A stretch of DNA of 64,000 nucleotides from Dermatemys mawii (taxonomy: Eukaryota; Chordata; Testudines; Dermatemydidae), in the NCBI GenBank assembly GCA_007922305.1, contig ML677326.1, positions 57,661,446 through 57,725,445 on the forward strand, written 5' to 3'. Below the pieces are notes generated by a model. The model had not been told where the DNA came from. It made no database searches and saw only the letters and a list, made by a program, of their open reading frames with translations. The translations under genes were made by a program, and so were the position numbers. Positions 10,930 through 23,072 of this stretch are shown here, one piece after another (position 1 is the stretch's first letter; the number at the start of each line of letters is the position of its first letter).

Positions 10930-13565
10930 TCAAAGCGTTTTTCTCCTTTCATATGTGATCAGGCTAGAAGCCGAGTGTCCTCAAATACCACTTACTTTTA
11001 TGTGAGTCAGAAGCACTATGCATCTCTCACGAGTGCTCAGAACCTTGGAATTTCAGTATCATTAGAAATGTTTGCTTTTGAGTTTGCTGTGTTTTTCTGG
11101 TATTTGACTTGAGTACCAGATACCCCATCCACACATTAACAGGTAATCTTTGGGCACTTTCAGATAGAATGTAGTTTACTTCCTGCAGATCCATACCACA
11201 GCTTACAGTGTCCACTATGCTCAATATCAATTTGTTAGTGTTCACCTACTCCTAATTACTGTAGTCATTTCATGGCATATGTTTGGATGTTCCTCTGTCC
11301 TCTACATGCATAAAAGTAGCTCTGTCAGGGAATATCCTCCTTCCTCACCTACTAATTTGACAAGTCCATCAATGTGCCTGGTTCATGTCATTTAGCGTAA
11401 CTATGATGGACACAGTGCTCCCCACCTGTGTTCTGAGGATTGCAATGTTTTAAAGAATGTCCGTTCAATGCAATCTTCATTATGAAACATACAAAGGAAA
11501 CCCCTGCTGCAAGTTTCCTAATCAAATGAGAACTCCTCTGATGGTGATGAGTTTTGTCCTGCTCCAAATTACTAATTGACTTTTTCTAAAGAACATCTAC
11601 TAGGAATCTTGCCTTTTTACAGCAAATGCTAAACAGCAGCTGTTTTCTAATTGTTCTTCAGATTCTATACCCCTTGTAAATTTCTCTTTTGAATAAAAAG
11701 CTGGGGGCTGTTTTAATTGATACTTCCAGTTAAAAGCAATGCATAATTAGATCAGAGAAACTGTTAGTATAAGAGTATAGGACTTTAACCCACAAAAGTG
11801 ACAAAATTCAAAGATCAGGCTCTCTAATTATCTTAAATTCTTTCTGTTGTTCTTAGGTTTTTGCACTACTTATTCAGTGACATGGAAAATTCTGTAATAC
11901 CTAAACATGGCATGAGGAGAGAGAGAGAGAAGATGGAGTTTCAGCATTTATATTCCGTTTTATACATTTACCTTAAGGGTAAAAGTTAGAAAAGGCTAGA
12001 AAAAAAACCGAAGTAACTTGTTCAATATAGCTGTCCAACAAGAAAATGGCTGGACAATAGAATTTTCTCCTGGGTTGAACTGGACCCATTAGGCCAAATT
12101 TTCAAATAAGTGGCAGCTGATATATGTGTATGTCTATGTATACAGAGAGAGAGAGAGAGAGAAAGAGGGAGACTTGCACCCATTAATGAATAACTGTATT
12201 TGCAGTAAGTTCTAATTAAGCTGTCCACACAAGACAATTAACAAATTTGCTTGTGTAAATGTAGATGTGTGCATGTATGATTTTTGTGTTCGTACAATAA
12301 TTTGGTATTAATGACACTTCCATGTGGATTTGATTGTCTTAAACTCTTTTGTGTGATATCATTGACTAAATGCTTTTACACATTTTTAGGTGAGAAATGG
12401 TTATTTTAAACAAGACTCAAAATAGATGCAAAGATCTCCAAAGAACAGAGAAAAGAAATATGCTAAAATTCTCAAACTTAGATGCTTAAAGTTAGTCTTT
12501 TAAATCCATATTTACCATTTACCACCTGAATAGATGGCCTGATTTTTAAAGCTGTTGAGCATATTTATGGATTTAGGTGTGTAATTTTGACAATAATTTT
12601 TGGACAGCTCTAGAAGTTAGCTTCTACTTTCTCAGGGGGCATTAAAGTTTAGCAAATCTAGGCACTCCTGAATTATTAATCCATGAAATGGCATTGTGAT
12701 TCAGATGGATGCACCACAAAATCCTGGATCAGATCTCATCAGTCTCTGAGGAGGGTTGGAATCTTAACAGTAGTCCAGATCTGAATCTGATAGCAGGACA
12801 CTGTCTGTACAATTGAATGAGCCAATTTCCCTTGAATTTTGGATCATGCTTTTTCAGAAGGTGTTACCATCCAGCTACACTGAAAAAAAAAGATTGAGTG
12901 CAGATTAAAATAAGCAAAACCTCAGATTTTAAAAAAACAACAACAAAACAAAACAAAACAAAAAAACACCACACACAATATAGAAGCAATGATAAAGAGC
13001 CAAATCCTGGTTGCCATATTAGGAATGATTCAGAATAGCAATCATGTCACACTATTTTATAAGAAAATCAGTTTTGAGATTTTATCATACATATCTATAT
13101 AATACAGGGATTCTGATTACATGAACAGTGGTCTTTCAGCTGCTCATAGACTATTAGAATGTGAAGTTCACTGAGAAGTAGTTTTTCTTAGATTTGCAAT
13201 AAGGTAATAGATTTGACCTATACCTTGATATTAGTGATCTCCGTACGGGTAAATAATAGGTAAACAAATCTGTTTACATTTTTGTAGATTTGCAATAATT
13301 TCTAAAATGTAAATTATTTATACTCATTATGCATCTTTCTTAGATGGGCAGTGTCATAAATACTTTAATATCAAAATAAAATTATTTATGCACATTTATT
13401 TTAATCAATTTCTGTGAACCTTTTAATATTCATAGTAATCATAATTTAGATTTTTTTTTAAAGTTTCTTGAAAGTGGGTAAAAATATTTTCAATGCAAAA
13501 TTAATTTACCTCTAGAGTAAAGTTTAATCCAGGGCAGAGGGCTTATGAAGAACCTTCTTTCTCCA
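10930..13565. other. AT-rich non-coding DNA with short simple repeats
   Basis: No gene seen. A (GA)n run lies at about 11918-11934, a longer one at 12144-12170, and an A-rich run with CAAAA units at about 12937-12970. The ORFs at 11027-11245 and 12022-12237 (minus) have no domains; the second is partly translated microsatellite. The Tx1-like element's 3' end could reach a little past 10929, but I see no tail that marks it. Confidence 0.5.
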
Positions 13566-13723
13566 TTAAGGAACTGATTCAGTGAAGCACTTCAGCACAT
13601 GCTTAACTTTAAGATCATGCTTAAACCCAACCCTATTTAGTAAAATACTTAAGCATGAGCACTTAAGTCCCATTGAATTCAATAAGTTTTGAACATATGC
13701 TTAAGTGCTTTGCTGAATATGAA
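13566..13723. repeat. Palindromic mini-repeat, family P2
   Basis: Both halves carry GCTTAAGTGCTTTGCTGA-like or reverse-complement words (GCACATGCTTAACTTTAAG, then CATATGCTTAAGTGCTTTGC) around a CCCATTGAATTCAAT core. Related sequence occurs at 21000-21125 and a half copy at about 13828-13866. It looks like a short element with long inverted ends, now worn. Class unknown. Confidence 0.55.
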
Positions 13724-13729
13724 TGGGCC

Positions 13730-13820
13730 TAAAATAGGGATAATGATACTGATCTCCTTTGTAAAGTGCTTTGAGATCTTCTGATGAAAAGTGCTATATA
13801 AGAACTATGTTTATTATAAT
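13730..13820 (+). repeat. L2/MIR-type 3' tail
   Basis: The string GGGATAATGATACTGATCTC, then TTTGTAAAGTGCTTTGAGATC and AAAAGTGCTATATAAGAACTA, is the kind of 3' end shared by L2 LINEs and the SINEs that use them. Only the tail is visible, so I cannot say whether it was a LINE or a SINE. Confidence 0.65.
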
Positions 13821-13866
13821 TTATTAAGTATGTGCTCAAGTGCTTTGCTGAGTTAAAGCCTAAGCC

Positions 13867-16800
13867 TTCCACAAAGTAGTCATGCTCTGCCAGCAATTGA
13901 CTGTCTCAGAATCTTTCAAAGGGGAGAGATCGAACTGCAGATGGAGCAGCAGCATGGGTTATTGAAGCCTTTCTCTACTTTTACTGCAAGCAGCATTAGC
14001 TCCCATGACTGCTCCCAGGTTCCACTCCTCCTGCTCCTGTTCACTCTCTCCTCACTTTTAGAGCCCCAGTCCCATGCAGTTAGGATGAAGGCATTTCTAC
14101 AGCCCTGATGAAGTAGAACTGCTGCTCCTCGTGTTTCCACATTGCCTGACTTGCACAACTTGGGATGAACTGGCTCCCATCCAATCACATTACCTTTACT
14201 CAGAAAGAAACCAGAAACATACTTTGGTTCTAGTATTTTCCCCACTGAAGTCCATACGAATGATCCTATAAAGGATTGGGCCTTTTTTTAATAATAACTC
14301 TTCCCAACAAAAAGATCAAAACTGGACTTAGAGATCCAGGTATTCTTCAATAACATATGCTCTTCTACTGCTCAAGTTCAGTATCTCTGTTCATTGTGCT
14401 TTTGGCTGTTCCTTTGTCTTTCTTCTCTCCTTCCCCTTTACCTATTCCATCACCCAGAGTCCCTTACAATTATTCCTTGACCCCCATCTCAGCACCTTTA
14501 AGAGGCCCTGCAAAAATGCAAGTTAAAATATGAATAAAAATATGTATGTAAAGTGCTTTGTACACTTTTTTTTTGAGGTTTTTTCCCATTCCTACATCTG
14601 CTTTTCCCCTTCCCTTCTCCAAGCTGCCACTATTCACAGTGGTGTTTGAAAAAAAAGGTTTTGTCTTTCAAGAAATGCCAGATAGTAATTTTCCTCCAAA
14701 TCAAGGCACTATCAATCAAAAGTCAGAGCAATGCAGTGACAGTTGGTGTGCGTTCATTCACCCAGACTTGTAAACTAATAAATAAATAATCTGCTCCATC
14801 AGACTAATGTCTTTGCTGGATGTTTTCACAGAGATGTTAGAAAGTTATTTTCCAGGAAAGGTCATATCTTTTATCTAAGCAAAATATGAAAGAGATTAGG
14901 GCTGTCAATGATTTACTTAATGTCTACAGCCAAAAATCCTATTAAGCCATTTGCTGAATGGGTCCATCATTGTTATGAATCAAAACAATAAATGTAATGA
15001 GATATTAGGACAATTAAGCACTTGATATGTTCTGTAACAAAAGTACAGATGGGTCATTATCAAAAGAGAAATTGATTAAATCACTGAACTGGAAGTAAAC
15101 TTCAACTGGACTGGTAACCATAATAGAAATTTTTCATGAAGGATTATTGGCTATGCCCTGCACTAAACACATAATATTCAATATCATTCAGAAATCCTTA
15201 GACCTAGCAGAACTGTCTTTTTGGTTATGATTGCATTAACCCTTACACTTACATTTTCCTGAGGTATATCTGATCATTTACTTTATATATTTTCCTATTT
15301 AATAATAAATAGTTTAAATAATTAGTTTTAAACTATTAAATTATTTAATAGTTTAAAACTATTAAAATTATTTAATAGTTTAAAACTATTTAATTAGTTT
15401 TAAACTATTAATAAATAGTTTAAATAATTTACTTAATGTGCTTAGATTGGCAACAACACCTGAATGAAATACATGAGGGTTTGGAAGGCCATATTCTTTC
15501 ATTCGAGTGAAGATGGTTCTATGATATCTTCCTAGGTGGTCACCTTTTCCTTTAGCTGGTATATTTCTTATTAAAAGAGAAACAAAACAAATGAAAAGGA
15601 AACAAGTGAAAGTTATTCAAAAATGCTTTTATACACAAACATTCATGGGTGTTAAATGTGAGTCCTTCCTTGACAATCTATCCATTGGATAACTGAAAAT
15701 TATAAACATTCTAGTACTATGTGTTAACTACTCAGGTGGGAATATTTCTAGAGCTGATCTCTATCTAAAGATGAATTTGTTTGAAAAGATTGTCTAAAAA
15801 TGTTTCTGCCATTTCACAATGAAAGAAAAGGAAAACACAACGGAACAATACAATAACAGCAGAACTCCCTTCATTTTCTTAATAAATAATAGAAAAATAC
15901 TGTGTTAATGTTTAAAGCAACTATGAGCACTGACATAGCTGGAGGTAGAAAGTTGGAATTTAGTAGGAAAATAGTCTTTGAGAAGTGCCTTTGAGTGTTC
16001 CAGTAAAAAACTGGATTTAATTTGACAATAAGTCATAAGAGTTTAAAAATCTAATTTTGTGCAGTATTTAAGATAAATTTATTAGCACATATTGCAAAAG
16101 TTCCAAGTATAGGAAGGCTGTTAGCCGAGTTACATGTGTAGTGAATGTTCTTATTGAAGGTATGTGCTGAATGCTAAGGTTCACCTTGAACAAAGAACCC
16201 AGCTAAAGGAGCCCTGCCTCAATCTCTACATAGCAAAAGGTACAGTGAATGAGGACAGGGCTTTGTGGATCTTGTACAGTGTTATGAATGAGGTTATTTT
16301 ACTACCTGTTCACCTCAGCTGCTAAAAAGTATCTTGTGCAGTATGATGCTCTTATTAATGGGTGTTTTCAAAAGCTCTCCCCAGATGTATGTAGTGGATT
16401 TTCTCCCATAAAAACCTACTGGACCTTTATCACCACCCTTTTTAGAGAAACTAAGAAAGAAAGTGTTGGCTTTTCAGGCTTAGATTCACCTCAACACCAG
16501 AGACATTTTAGATAGCACCAGTCTATTTACAAGTCTTCTTTTTAAATAGAGACCTTTTGATCAGAGTCAGAAGTGATCTCCTGCTTACTTCAGATTAGGG
16601 CCATTTTGGTATTTGCATCTTGCTGGACCTTTACTATAATTAACTGTAGGTACTTCCAGGTTTAGAAGGCATATTTGATATGTCTGGAGCCATTCGCTAG
16701 CCACTCCCAGGAGACTAACTCATATCAGTGGATAACTGAATATCACCCCTAGGAAATTTGAAAGAATTCAAAATTCAGCCCATTTTCCTTGTTGTTCTTA

Positions 16801-17790
16801 GGAGTGTTTTAGCTTAATTGTTTCCAACCATGGTCTAGAGTATCATCCCCATACTGATAACCATGCAACTGTTAGCTTATGGATATGGACCTTGTTAACT
16901 TTGTTTAAGACGTGGAAGGTTTTTTTGGATGATACTGTGGATAACATTTCTCAGAGCTATCCAATTTTCAATGCATTAATTGGGTAGGGGTCATCTTCAT
17001 GATTCTGCCTAATAGGCCTTGTTCAGAAACCGTGAGCAACATCAAGGAACTTGCCTTTGTTTTCTCCTGACCCTTTGCATACAGAGCCACATGTAAGATA
17101 TGAGATGAAAATGTTTATTTCAGTTGTGCAATTTGCACTGACTGTGCCCTTATTTATCCAATGATGTCCTTGCAACAGCAACATATTCCCTTATGGCTAC
17201 AAAGCTAGATTATTGTAATTCCCTTTTAGTAGGGTTTCCAGGAGGATTCTGCTGTCGCTTATAGTTAATGTGGCATGCAACAGTATGCCAGCTTTCTAGA
17301 CTGAACAGCTGTGACCATATTACACTTGGTCTGTGTGTTTCCTGCAGTAGCTACCTGTAAAGTCACTGGCAGTAAGATGACACTGTTGACTTTTGAAGTC
17401 CTTCATGGAAAAGACTAGGTTATGCTTGAGATCTCCTTTATAAACCTAATCCTAGTAGTTACCTGCACTCTGACACTACTCTCCTTTTAGTGGTTCACCT
17501 ATTCATGCTTTAAGCCAGATGGTGATCAAGCTTTTGTTGAGACATCCCCTGGGATGTGGAACTCACTCTCCTTGAAATCCCACATTTGAGTATATAAGAG
17601 GTCGAAGTTGCAGTTAGAAAGCAGAGGGAAGGGTTGTGTGGATCTGCTGTGTGGAATGAGTGGCTTCTACTAGCATACGCACTAGGGGGTAGAGTGGGAG
17701 CAGCAATGAAAAGCAGAGTGGTGAAGAGAAAGGAAGAGAAAAATGGGCTGTAAAAAGGAGCTGGGATAGCTGGGCTAAATCCCACCCTTA
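13867..17790. other. Non-coding DNA; no gene recognised
   Basis: Apart from the AT-rich palindrome cluster at 15304-15429 nothing stands out. Frames at 13916-14245, 14558-14773, 16288-16515 and 17510-17785 show no domain and no neighbouring splice pattern that I would trust. Confidence 0.45.
15304..15429. repeat. Nested AT-rich palindrome/direct-repeat cluster
   Basis: The same 20-bp word AATAAATAGTTTAAATAATT bounds the cluster at 15304-15323 and 15410-15429. Inside, AGTTTTAAACTATTA occurs at 15324-15338 and 15396-15410, and a 23-bp word containing TTTAATAGTTTAAAACTATT occurs at 15341 and 15368 (27-bp step). All words are themselves nearly self-complementary. The order is mirror-like: D-P-R-R-P-D. 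It is low-complexity DNA able to fold into a cruciform. Confidence 0.85.
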
Positions 17791-18103
17791 GGGTACCTCT
17801 ATACTACCCCCCCTTCTGGCGGGTAGTTCGATGTATTGGGGATCGATTTATTGTGTCTTGCCTAGATGCGATAAATCGATCCCCAAAAGCACTCCGATCA
17901 ATTCCGGAACTCCAGCTCTGCAAGAGGAGTAAGCAGAGTTGACAGGGGAGCCACCACAGTTGACTCACTGCCGTGGGGATGACCAGGTAAGTCGAACTAA
18001 GGTACTTCGACTTCAGCTACGCGACTAGCATAGCTGAAGTTGCATACATTAGTTCGAATACCCCCCCACACCTTCCCTCACCCATGTGAGTGTAGCCCGG
18101 TCC
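17791..18103 (-). mobile_element. Harbinger-like MITE (family H1), TTA duplication
   Basis: The left end GGGTACCTCTATACTAC and the reversed right end GGACCGGGCTACACTCAC form imperfect inverted repeats. TTA lies directly outside both ends (17788-17790 and 18104-18106), the 3-bp target duplication expected of PIF/Harbinger elements. The interior words ATCGATTTATTGTGTCT and AGCATAGCTGAAGT also occur, in the opposite order, in the 314-bp copy at 41267-41580; strand is given relative to that copy. There is no coding sequence. Confidence 0.75.
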
Positions 18104-18153
18104 TTAGTGATTATTTGGCACTGTCAGGCTTTGGAATTTAGCATATGCACTCA

Positions 18154-18407
18154 GGCTTATCTACTCTACAGATTATGTCGGTATAATTTATGTCACTTCA
18201 GGGTGCGAATAAGCCACCCCCCAAGCAGTGTAAATTACACCGACCTAAATGCCGCTATGGACAGCACTATGTTAGAGAGACAACTTCTCCCACTCACACA
18301 GCTACAGCCTCTCATGGAGTGGCTTTAGTATGCTGACAGGAGAGCTCTCTCCCATCTGCATAGAGCATATTCACCAGACACACTATAGCAGCTAGTTCAG
18401 ACTAGCC
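18154..18407. mobile_element. Harbinger-like MITE (family H2), second copy
   Basis: The interior (GTCGGTATAATTTATGTCAC, TAAATTACACCGACC, GGACAGCACTATGTTAGAGA, GGAGAGCTCTCTCCCAT) is built of inverted blocks, and the outer ends GGCTTATCTAC and, reversed, GGCTAGTCTGA match loosely. It shares CAGCACTATGTT and GAGAGA blocks with 5934-6152. No exact target duplication can be seen. Only about 50 bases separate it from the family H1 copy on its left. Confidence 0.6.
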
Positions 18408-19420
18408 ACCATTTACTGAAAGGATGCATTTCAAATCTGTGCTTTTGATTTGTTTTTAAGTTTACTTTAATAGTGAATAAATGAAATTGCTTCAACTTTG
18501 CTAGCATCACAGTATCTCTATATTTAGTATGTAGAGATTACTTGTGATACTTTATTTGATTTATACACAGTCCAAAAAAACCTTCAGAAGACTGTTAATC
18601 TTTTTTTGTTTTTAATAAGATTGTCCTTGAGATTAGTTATTTCCCACTCTGCTGCTTTTAAATCTATTTATTTATGCATACTATATTTATTATTATTGAT
18701 ATTTAGATATAGTGTAAACACTATATATATATTTATACATTGATGTGTGTATGTGTGTATATGTATGTGTGTGTATTTATTTGCTTGGTATTGATTTTGG
18801 CAACCTGTTCAGTCTTACATTTTGTTGGTTACCCTGTAATGTCTGATAAAGGCTGTAACACCAGAACATTAATAAAGTTGCTGTTGTTCTCTGAGTAAAT
18901 GCATTATATATGATAGATACTATCAATAATAGTCTCATCATCATTCTTTGTACAAAGGAATGAAAAGGAAAACACCTGATTTTTAAATTATAAAGCATTA
19001 AAATTTTATTACTACAGTATGTCATTGGTCTTGTATTTTTGAAGCTTTATGTCTTCATTTTGGATCCTGATCCTTCAAACATGCATAACTCTACTGAATG
19101 GGATAAGTAAGCAGCTTCATTAGCTAGATGCTAATGCAGTAAGGTAGTTAATGTACATTATCTTTAAGTACTGAGTAGTCCTGTGAGTTGTTCATGTTCT
19201 TAACATTATTTACATGCTTATATCCTATGGTGATTCAGGGCCACGAAGGAAGAAAATGCTTAGAAAAATAATAATGCATAGGAGTATTAAACATAGTCAT
19301 ACTCTCACACTCAACCCTAATCATGAAATTGTGCAATGCAGTTGTGCAGATATATACGTTTATTCCAAGACCCTGCTTATAACCCCCCCAAACTCATTAT
19401 ATATATATATAGAGAGAGAG
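18408..19420. other. Non-coding DNA with two microsatellites
   Basis: A compound run of TA, TG and TATG units lies at about 18715-18782. A (TA)n(GA)n run lies at about 19398-19421. At 19061-19105 a weak match to palindromic family P2 begins GGATCCTGATCCTTCAAACATGC. No coding exon recognised. Confidence 0.6.
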
Positions 19421-19421
19421 T

Positions 19422-19970
19422 GTCAAATTGCTGGCACTATTATGGTGGGTCCTGCTCTTTCTCTTCTTGTGAAGGGCTCACCATTTCTTGCCCCCGAACA
19501 GGGTATTAACTGCCCCACTAGAATCCTAAGGGAGGGGAGTGGAGAGGGAGGGACCCGGGCCCACCCTCTCCTCCGAGTCCAGCCCAGGGGCCCTGAGAAT
19601 AGTGGTAAACCACCTGAATTAGCTATTCCTTCCCCTGGGCTACTTCCCTCTCCTACCTTTCAGTTTGTGGGGCTTCCTGCCCTTTCTCTACACAAGCCAG
19701 GTGTCTCTTTACCTAAGGTCTGGGTCTTCTTGGTTCCCAGCTCTCCTCCAAACTGCTCACTGCTCCAACTCCAACTCCTCCAAACTGCTCAAACTCCTTT
19801 CCTCCTCCCCTGTGTGCCTGAAGCAGGGCCTTAATTGATTGCAGGTGTTCCAATCAACCTGCTGTCCCCTTCCCTAGTCCACAAGGAGCCAAGCCTCAAT
19901 TAGCTCTGAGCTTACATATCTCCCCTCAAGCACTCTACTCCAGCTCCCTGACCCTCCTCTATCACAATGT
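19422..19970. repeat. GC-rich repeat of unknown class
   Basis: The base composition changes sharply from AT-rich to GC-rich at about 19430 and back at about 19960, with microsatellites on both sides. The interior has short pyrimidine-rich repeats (CTCCAAACTGCTC twice at 19746-19798, CCAACTCCAACTCC). The overlapping frame at 19214-19834 spans the boundary and is not credible as a gene. This resembles a GC-rich family I associate with turtle genomes, but no terminal repeat was found, so neither DNA transposon nor LTR can be claimed. Confidence 0.4.
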
Positions 19971-20026
19971 GTATATATATACACACATATGTGTGTGTGT
20001 GTGTATATGTATGTGTATATAATCAC
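19971..20026. repeat. Compound TA/CA/GT microsatellite
   Basis: Runs of TATATA, ACACACATATG, TGTGTGTG and TATATG units follow each other. It closes the GC-rich block on its left. Confidence 0.9.
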
Positions 20027-20489
20027 AAACAAAGTAATACTGAAACATGTATTTAGATAACTTCACTTAGGGCTCAGTCGTGCATGTAAATCGCAGTGCT
20101 GTACTGAGGGCAGTAAATATAGAGCTATGCTGCTCAATGGGAAGTACTGAAACATGGGTACACCTCTGCATGGCTGGACTGATAAATGCCAGGGGCACAG
20201 CAAAGTGCCTTCAGTCTAGGTTTGGCAATTGTTTCTGGCCTGGGAAGATGCACCCTACAGCTAAAGGAGTCAAGGTAGGAATCAGCCCAGGGAGAGACCA
20301 GCCAGCATCCCTGCAGTATTCGGTGTGTTGTGGGCAGATTTCCCCATCAACTACGTGGCAAATCTCATTGCCACTACCAGAGCCTGGGGCTGGGACCTGA
20401 TCGAGCAGGAAGGGCCTAGGTCCTCCTACCTGCTTTCCCCCCATTTTCTTGGTGCGGGGGGTGGCCCACCAACCCCCTCCCCACCTTCT

Positions 20490-20680
20490 ACTGATGCTGG
20501 TCACTGGGCAACACTTCCCTGTAGACAAAGGAAGTCACACTAACTCTGACCATTGGACTGCACTATCCTGCTGACAAGGGGAGTCCTACTGACTCTGCTA
20601 TTGGGGCTGTGCTTCCCTGCAGACAATGGGAGTTCCACTGATTTTGGCTATTGGGCTGTGCGAACCTGAGGCAGGGTGCA
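20490..20680 (+). repeat. Minisatellite, 49-bp unit, about 3.8 copies
   Basis: Units begin at 20490, 20539, 20588 and 20637, an exact 49-base step each time. Each starts ACTGA(C/T)-like then CTG, and carries a TCCCTG-AGACAA-GGGAGT-like middle. The unit length is not a multiple of three, so it cannot encode a repeated peptide in one frame. The copies differ by many substitutions, so the array is old. The surrounding GC-rich sequence from about 20270 to 20760 may belong to the same repeat. Confidence 0.8.
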
Positions 20681-20837
20681 ACCCTTGTGGCTGCGCTGTG
20701 GGGCTATCACACCCATGCCCTGCCCCAGGGTGACAGGGGTACTGGCCCCATGACAGAGTGCTAAAATTTTCCAAGTTCTTCATTTGAAAGGTACATTTGT
20801 ATTTATTTGAAAATCTGGTAACACTTGCATTTTTAAA

Positions 20838-20985
20838 AAATAAATAGTACTTTTCATTCATAAAGTAGATCTCAAAACATTTTACAAAGTAAGTATCATT
20901 CCCATTTTACACATGCAGAGCATGAAGAATAGACAGTTTGAGTTGCTCAAGTCACAGAGTCAGTGGCAGAGCTGGGGCTCTAAGT
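20838..20985 (-). mobile_element. MIR-type SINE fragment, antisense
   Basis: The order TTTTACAAAGTAAGTATCATT, CCCATTTTACACATG, TTGAGTTGCTCAAGTCACAGA and GTCAGTGGCAGAGCTGGGGCTC is the central and tail part of MIR read backwards. The tRNA-like head is not present. MIR elements are ancient and shared by amniotes, so it is not specific to any group. Confidence 0.75.
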
Positions 20986-20999
20986 CACCTAAATCCTTA

Positions 21000-21125
21000 A
21001 GGACATGCTTAAAATTCAGTATGTATTCAAGCTCCATTGACTTTGATGGAACTGAAGCATGTGCTTAAAGATAAGCATATGTTGATTACTCCTATGCGTA
21101 AGTGTTTTGTTGAATCAAAGCCTGG
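21000..21125. repeat. Palindromic mini-repeat, family P2, second copy
   Basis: It carries GGACATGCTTAAAATTCAG, a TCCATTGACTTTGATGGA core and GAAGCATGTGCTTAAAGATAAG, with the right end AAGTGTTTTGTTGAATCAAAG. The two sides are reversed relative to each other about the core. It lies directly beside the antisense MIR fragment. Confidence 0.5.
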
Positions 21126-23013
21126 GAGCAGAACCCTGCTTTTCTGACCCCTAATTGCATGCCCGGTGTACTGGACTACATTCTCTACAGAGTTCTGAGT
21201 ACACACATAGGAATACCAGGGACAAAAAGTACAAAGATATATGAGTAAATTTTTCAAAATTGCCTACATGACTTGGGAGACGAAGTTCCATTACCTTTCA
21301 GTTATGTTCCCAAGTGACTGAGTCACTTCTGAAAATAGGAGGTTGGCTCCTAATTTACTAAGTCGCTCTTGAAAATGTTACCCTGTATCAAAAATTTTGC
21401 TCTGTTTGAATTGAAGGAAAAATCCATAAACACACACTCCCTTCTGTCTTATTACAATAGGAATCTCAGCTTACATTTAAGTTTGGTAAAAATGGGGTTG
21501 CTAGATAAGAAATATATATAAGCAGATGATATTTACAGTGATTACTTAATTTTAAAGCATTTACAGTATCATTTGTGACAATTAATAGAAAGTGTTATTA
21601 CATTAAATTATATCATTTGCCATTAAGTTTTGAATTATATACTATTTTGAGGTAAAATACATGAAATTTGCATTTTGTTTCATTTTCATGTCTGTTTAAA
21701 AAAATGTCTTTGTAGCAAGTGACAAATCATAATGAATTCCTTTGATATTCAGTGTAAGAATTTCCTTCACTCTTTTGATAAGGATGTATTATAGAATTTA
21801 ATAGACCTTCTTGTGTAATTTAACTGAGAATAATGCCATAAAGACATATCACGGGGTAGAACCTGGCAAATCCATTCATTCAACAGTTATGGGTAGGTAA
21901 CTTTCCTTAATAATCAGGGGCTTTATTAATCTTTTCTTGAAGAATCTAAGCTTTCATTAAAAAAAAAGAAGATAAAGCTGCAGACTGCCCCAGACCAAAG
22001 AGCTATATTAAGTGCCCAATGCCCGAATCCTAAATCCCACAGTCTAAGTAGCCAAGCAGGACACGGGGACGTTCCTGTGAAGCAGTTGGGAGGAATCCTT
22101 GCAGCAGAGCAGCTTCAGAGCCTCTCCAACCTCACTCTGGATAGGGACTGTATTGCGCCTGGGGATGCATATGCACTGGATGGGCTCCTCAAATCCTGGT
22201 ACAGCCTCATGCAACAGAACTATACTTGCCGCGCCTGATGTTCCAACCTGTGGACTTGGGAACTGGAGCCACTGGATCCAAATAAATGCAGCCCCATCTT
22301 TGAGAACCTAAGGCATAGGACAATGGGGAAAATATGGACTATTCCTGCCACAGGTGTGTAGCTGCTCAGCAGGCAGCCTCCATGCATCTCCTATGTAATC
22401 CTTATTGGGTGGAGAAGACCTAGTGCCATCCCTGAATCAGAGTGAACTTCACCCTTAGAGAACTGGCAGAGAGTAGGTTACATTTTCTGGATGCTGTATT
22501 TTTGACACGCCACAGATCCCCACAGACTTCAAAGGAAGCACTGGAAGTGCAGAAAAGCAGGATCAGGTTGTAAGGTTCACATACAGAATTAAGTACCAGA
22601 TGTCTTCTATGAACAACATCACTGACATTTAGCATCTTCAGATTGCCTGTTAAGCGTTAAAGATTAGCTGCTGTATATGTCTATACCTCTGTCAATTACT
22701 TCTTCATTATGCAGATTTCACTTTCTTTCACTTGGAAAATAAAATCGAATAACACTAATGAGTAATGACTTGAGATCTTGCATCTCTATTTGTGCCTAAT
22801 GATGTAAATATCTTCAACACATTTGCTAAGTGGTATTTGCCATGTTTACTTTTGATAGTTGATTTATTTATTTACTTTTTCCCCCTCCTTGCTGTGAGGA
22901 GAGTGTTGCTGACAAGCAAGGCCTCGGCTATGGTCAGGGCCACTGTGGATTTGATAGACACATACAGGATGTGACACAAATCAAAAGCGTTTCTTTATGT
23001 TAGAGAAAGATAG
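21126..23013. other. Non-coding DNA; nothing recognised
   Basis: AT-rich in the first part, more mixed at 22000-22340. The frame 22099-22311 has no domain. No transposon ends were found. Confidence 0.45.
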
Positions 23014-23072
23014 TGGGCCAAGTTCTATCCCTACTTGCACCAATGTGAACCAGAGTACTTCCAGTGACTCTA
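23014..23072. repeat. Half copy of a P1-like palindromic mini-repeat
   Basis: GGCCAAGTTCTATCCCTACTT, CACCAATGTGAACCAGAGTA and CTTCCAGTGACT follow the order of the left half of the P1-type units and stop near the core. It is diverged. Confidence 0.4.

Noticed and set aside
15304..15429. CRISPR-like array
   Set aside because: The repeats are AT-rich, nested and without unique spacers, and the genome is a vertebrate's.
19214..19834. 206-codon frame on the plus strand, the longest after the Tx1-like one
   Set aside because: It crosses from AT-rich unique DNA through a microsatellite into a GC-rich repeat, which a real exon would not do; no domain.
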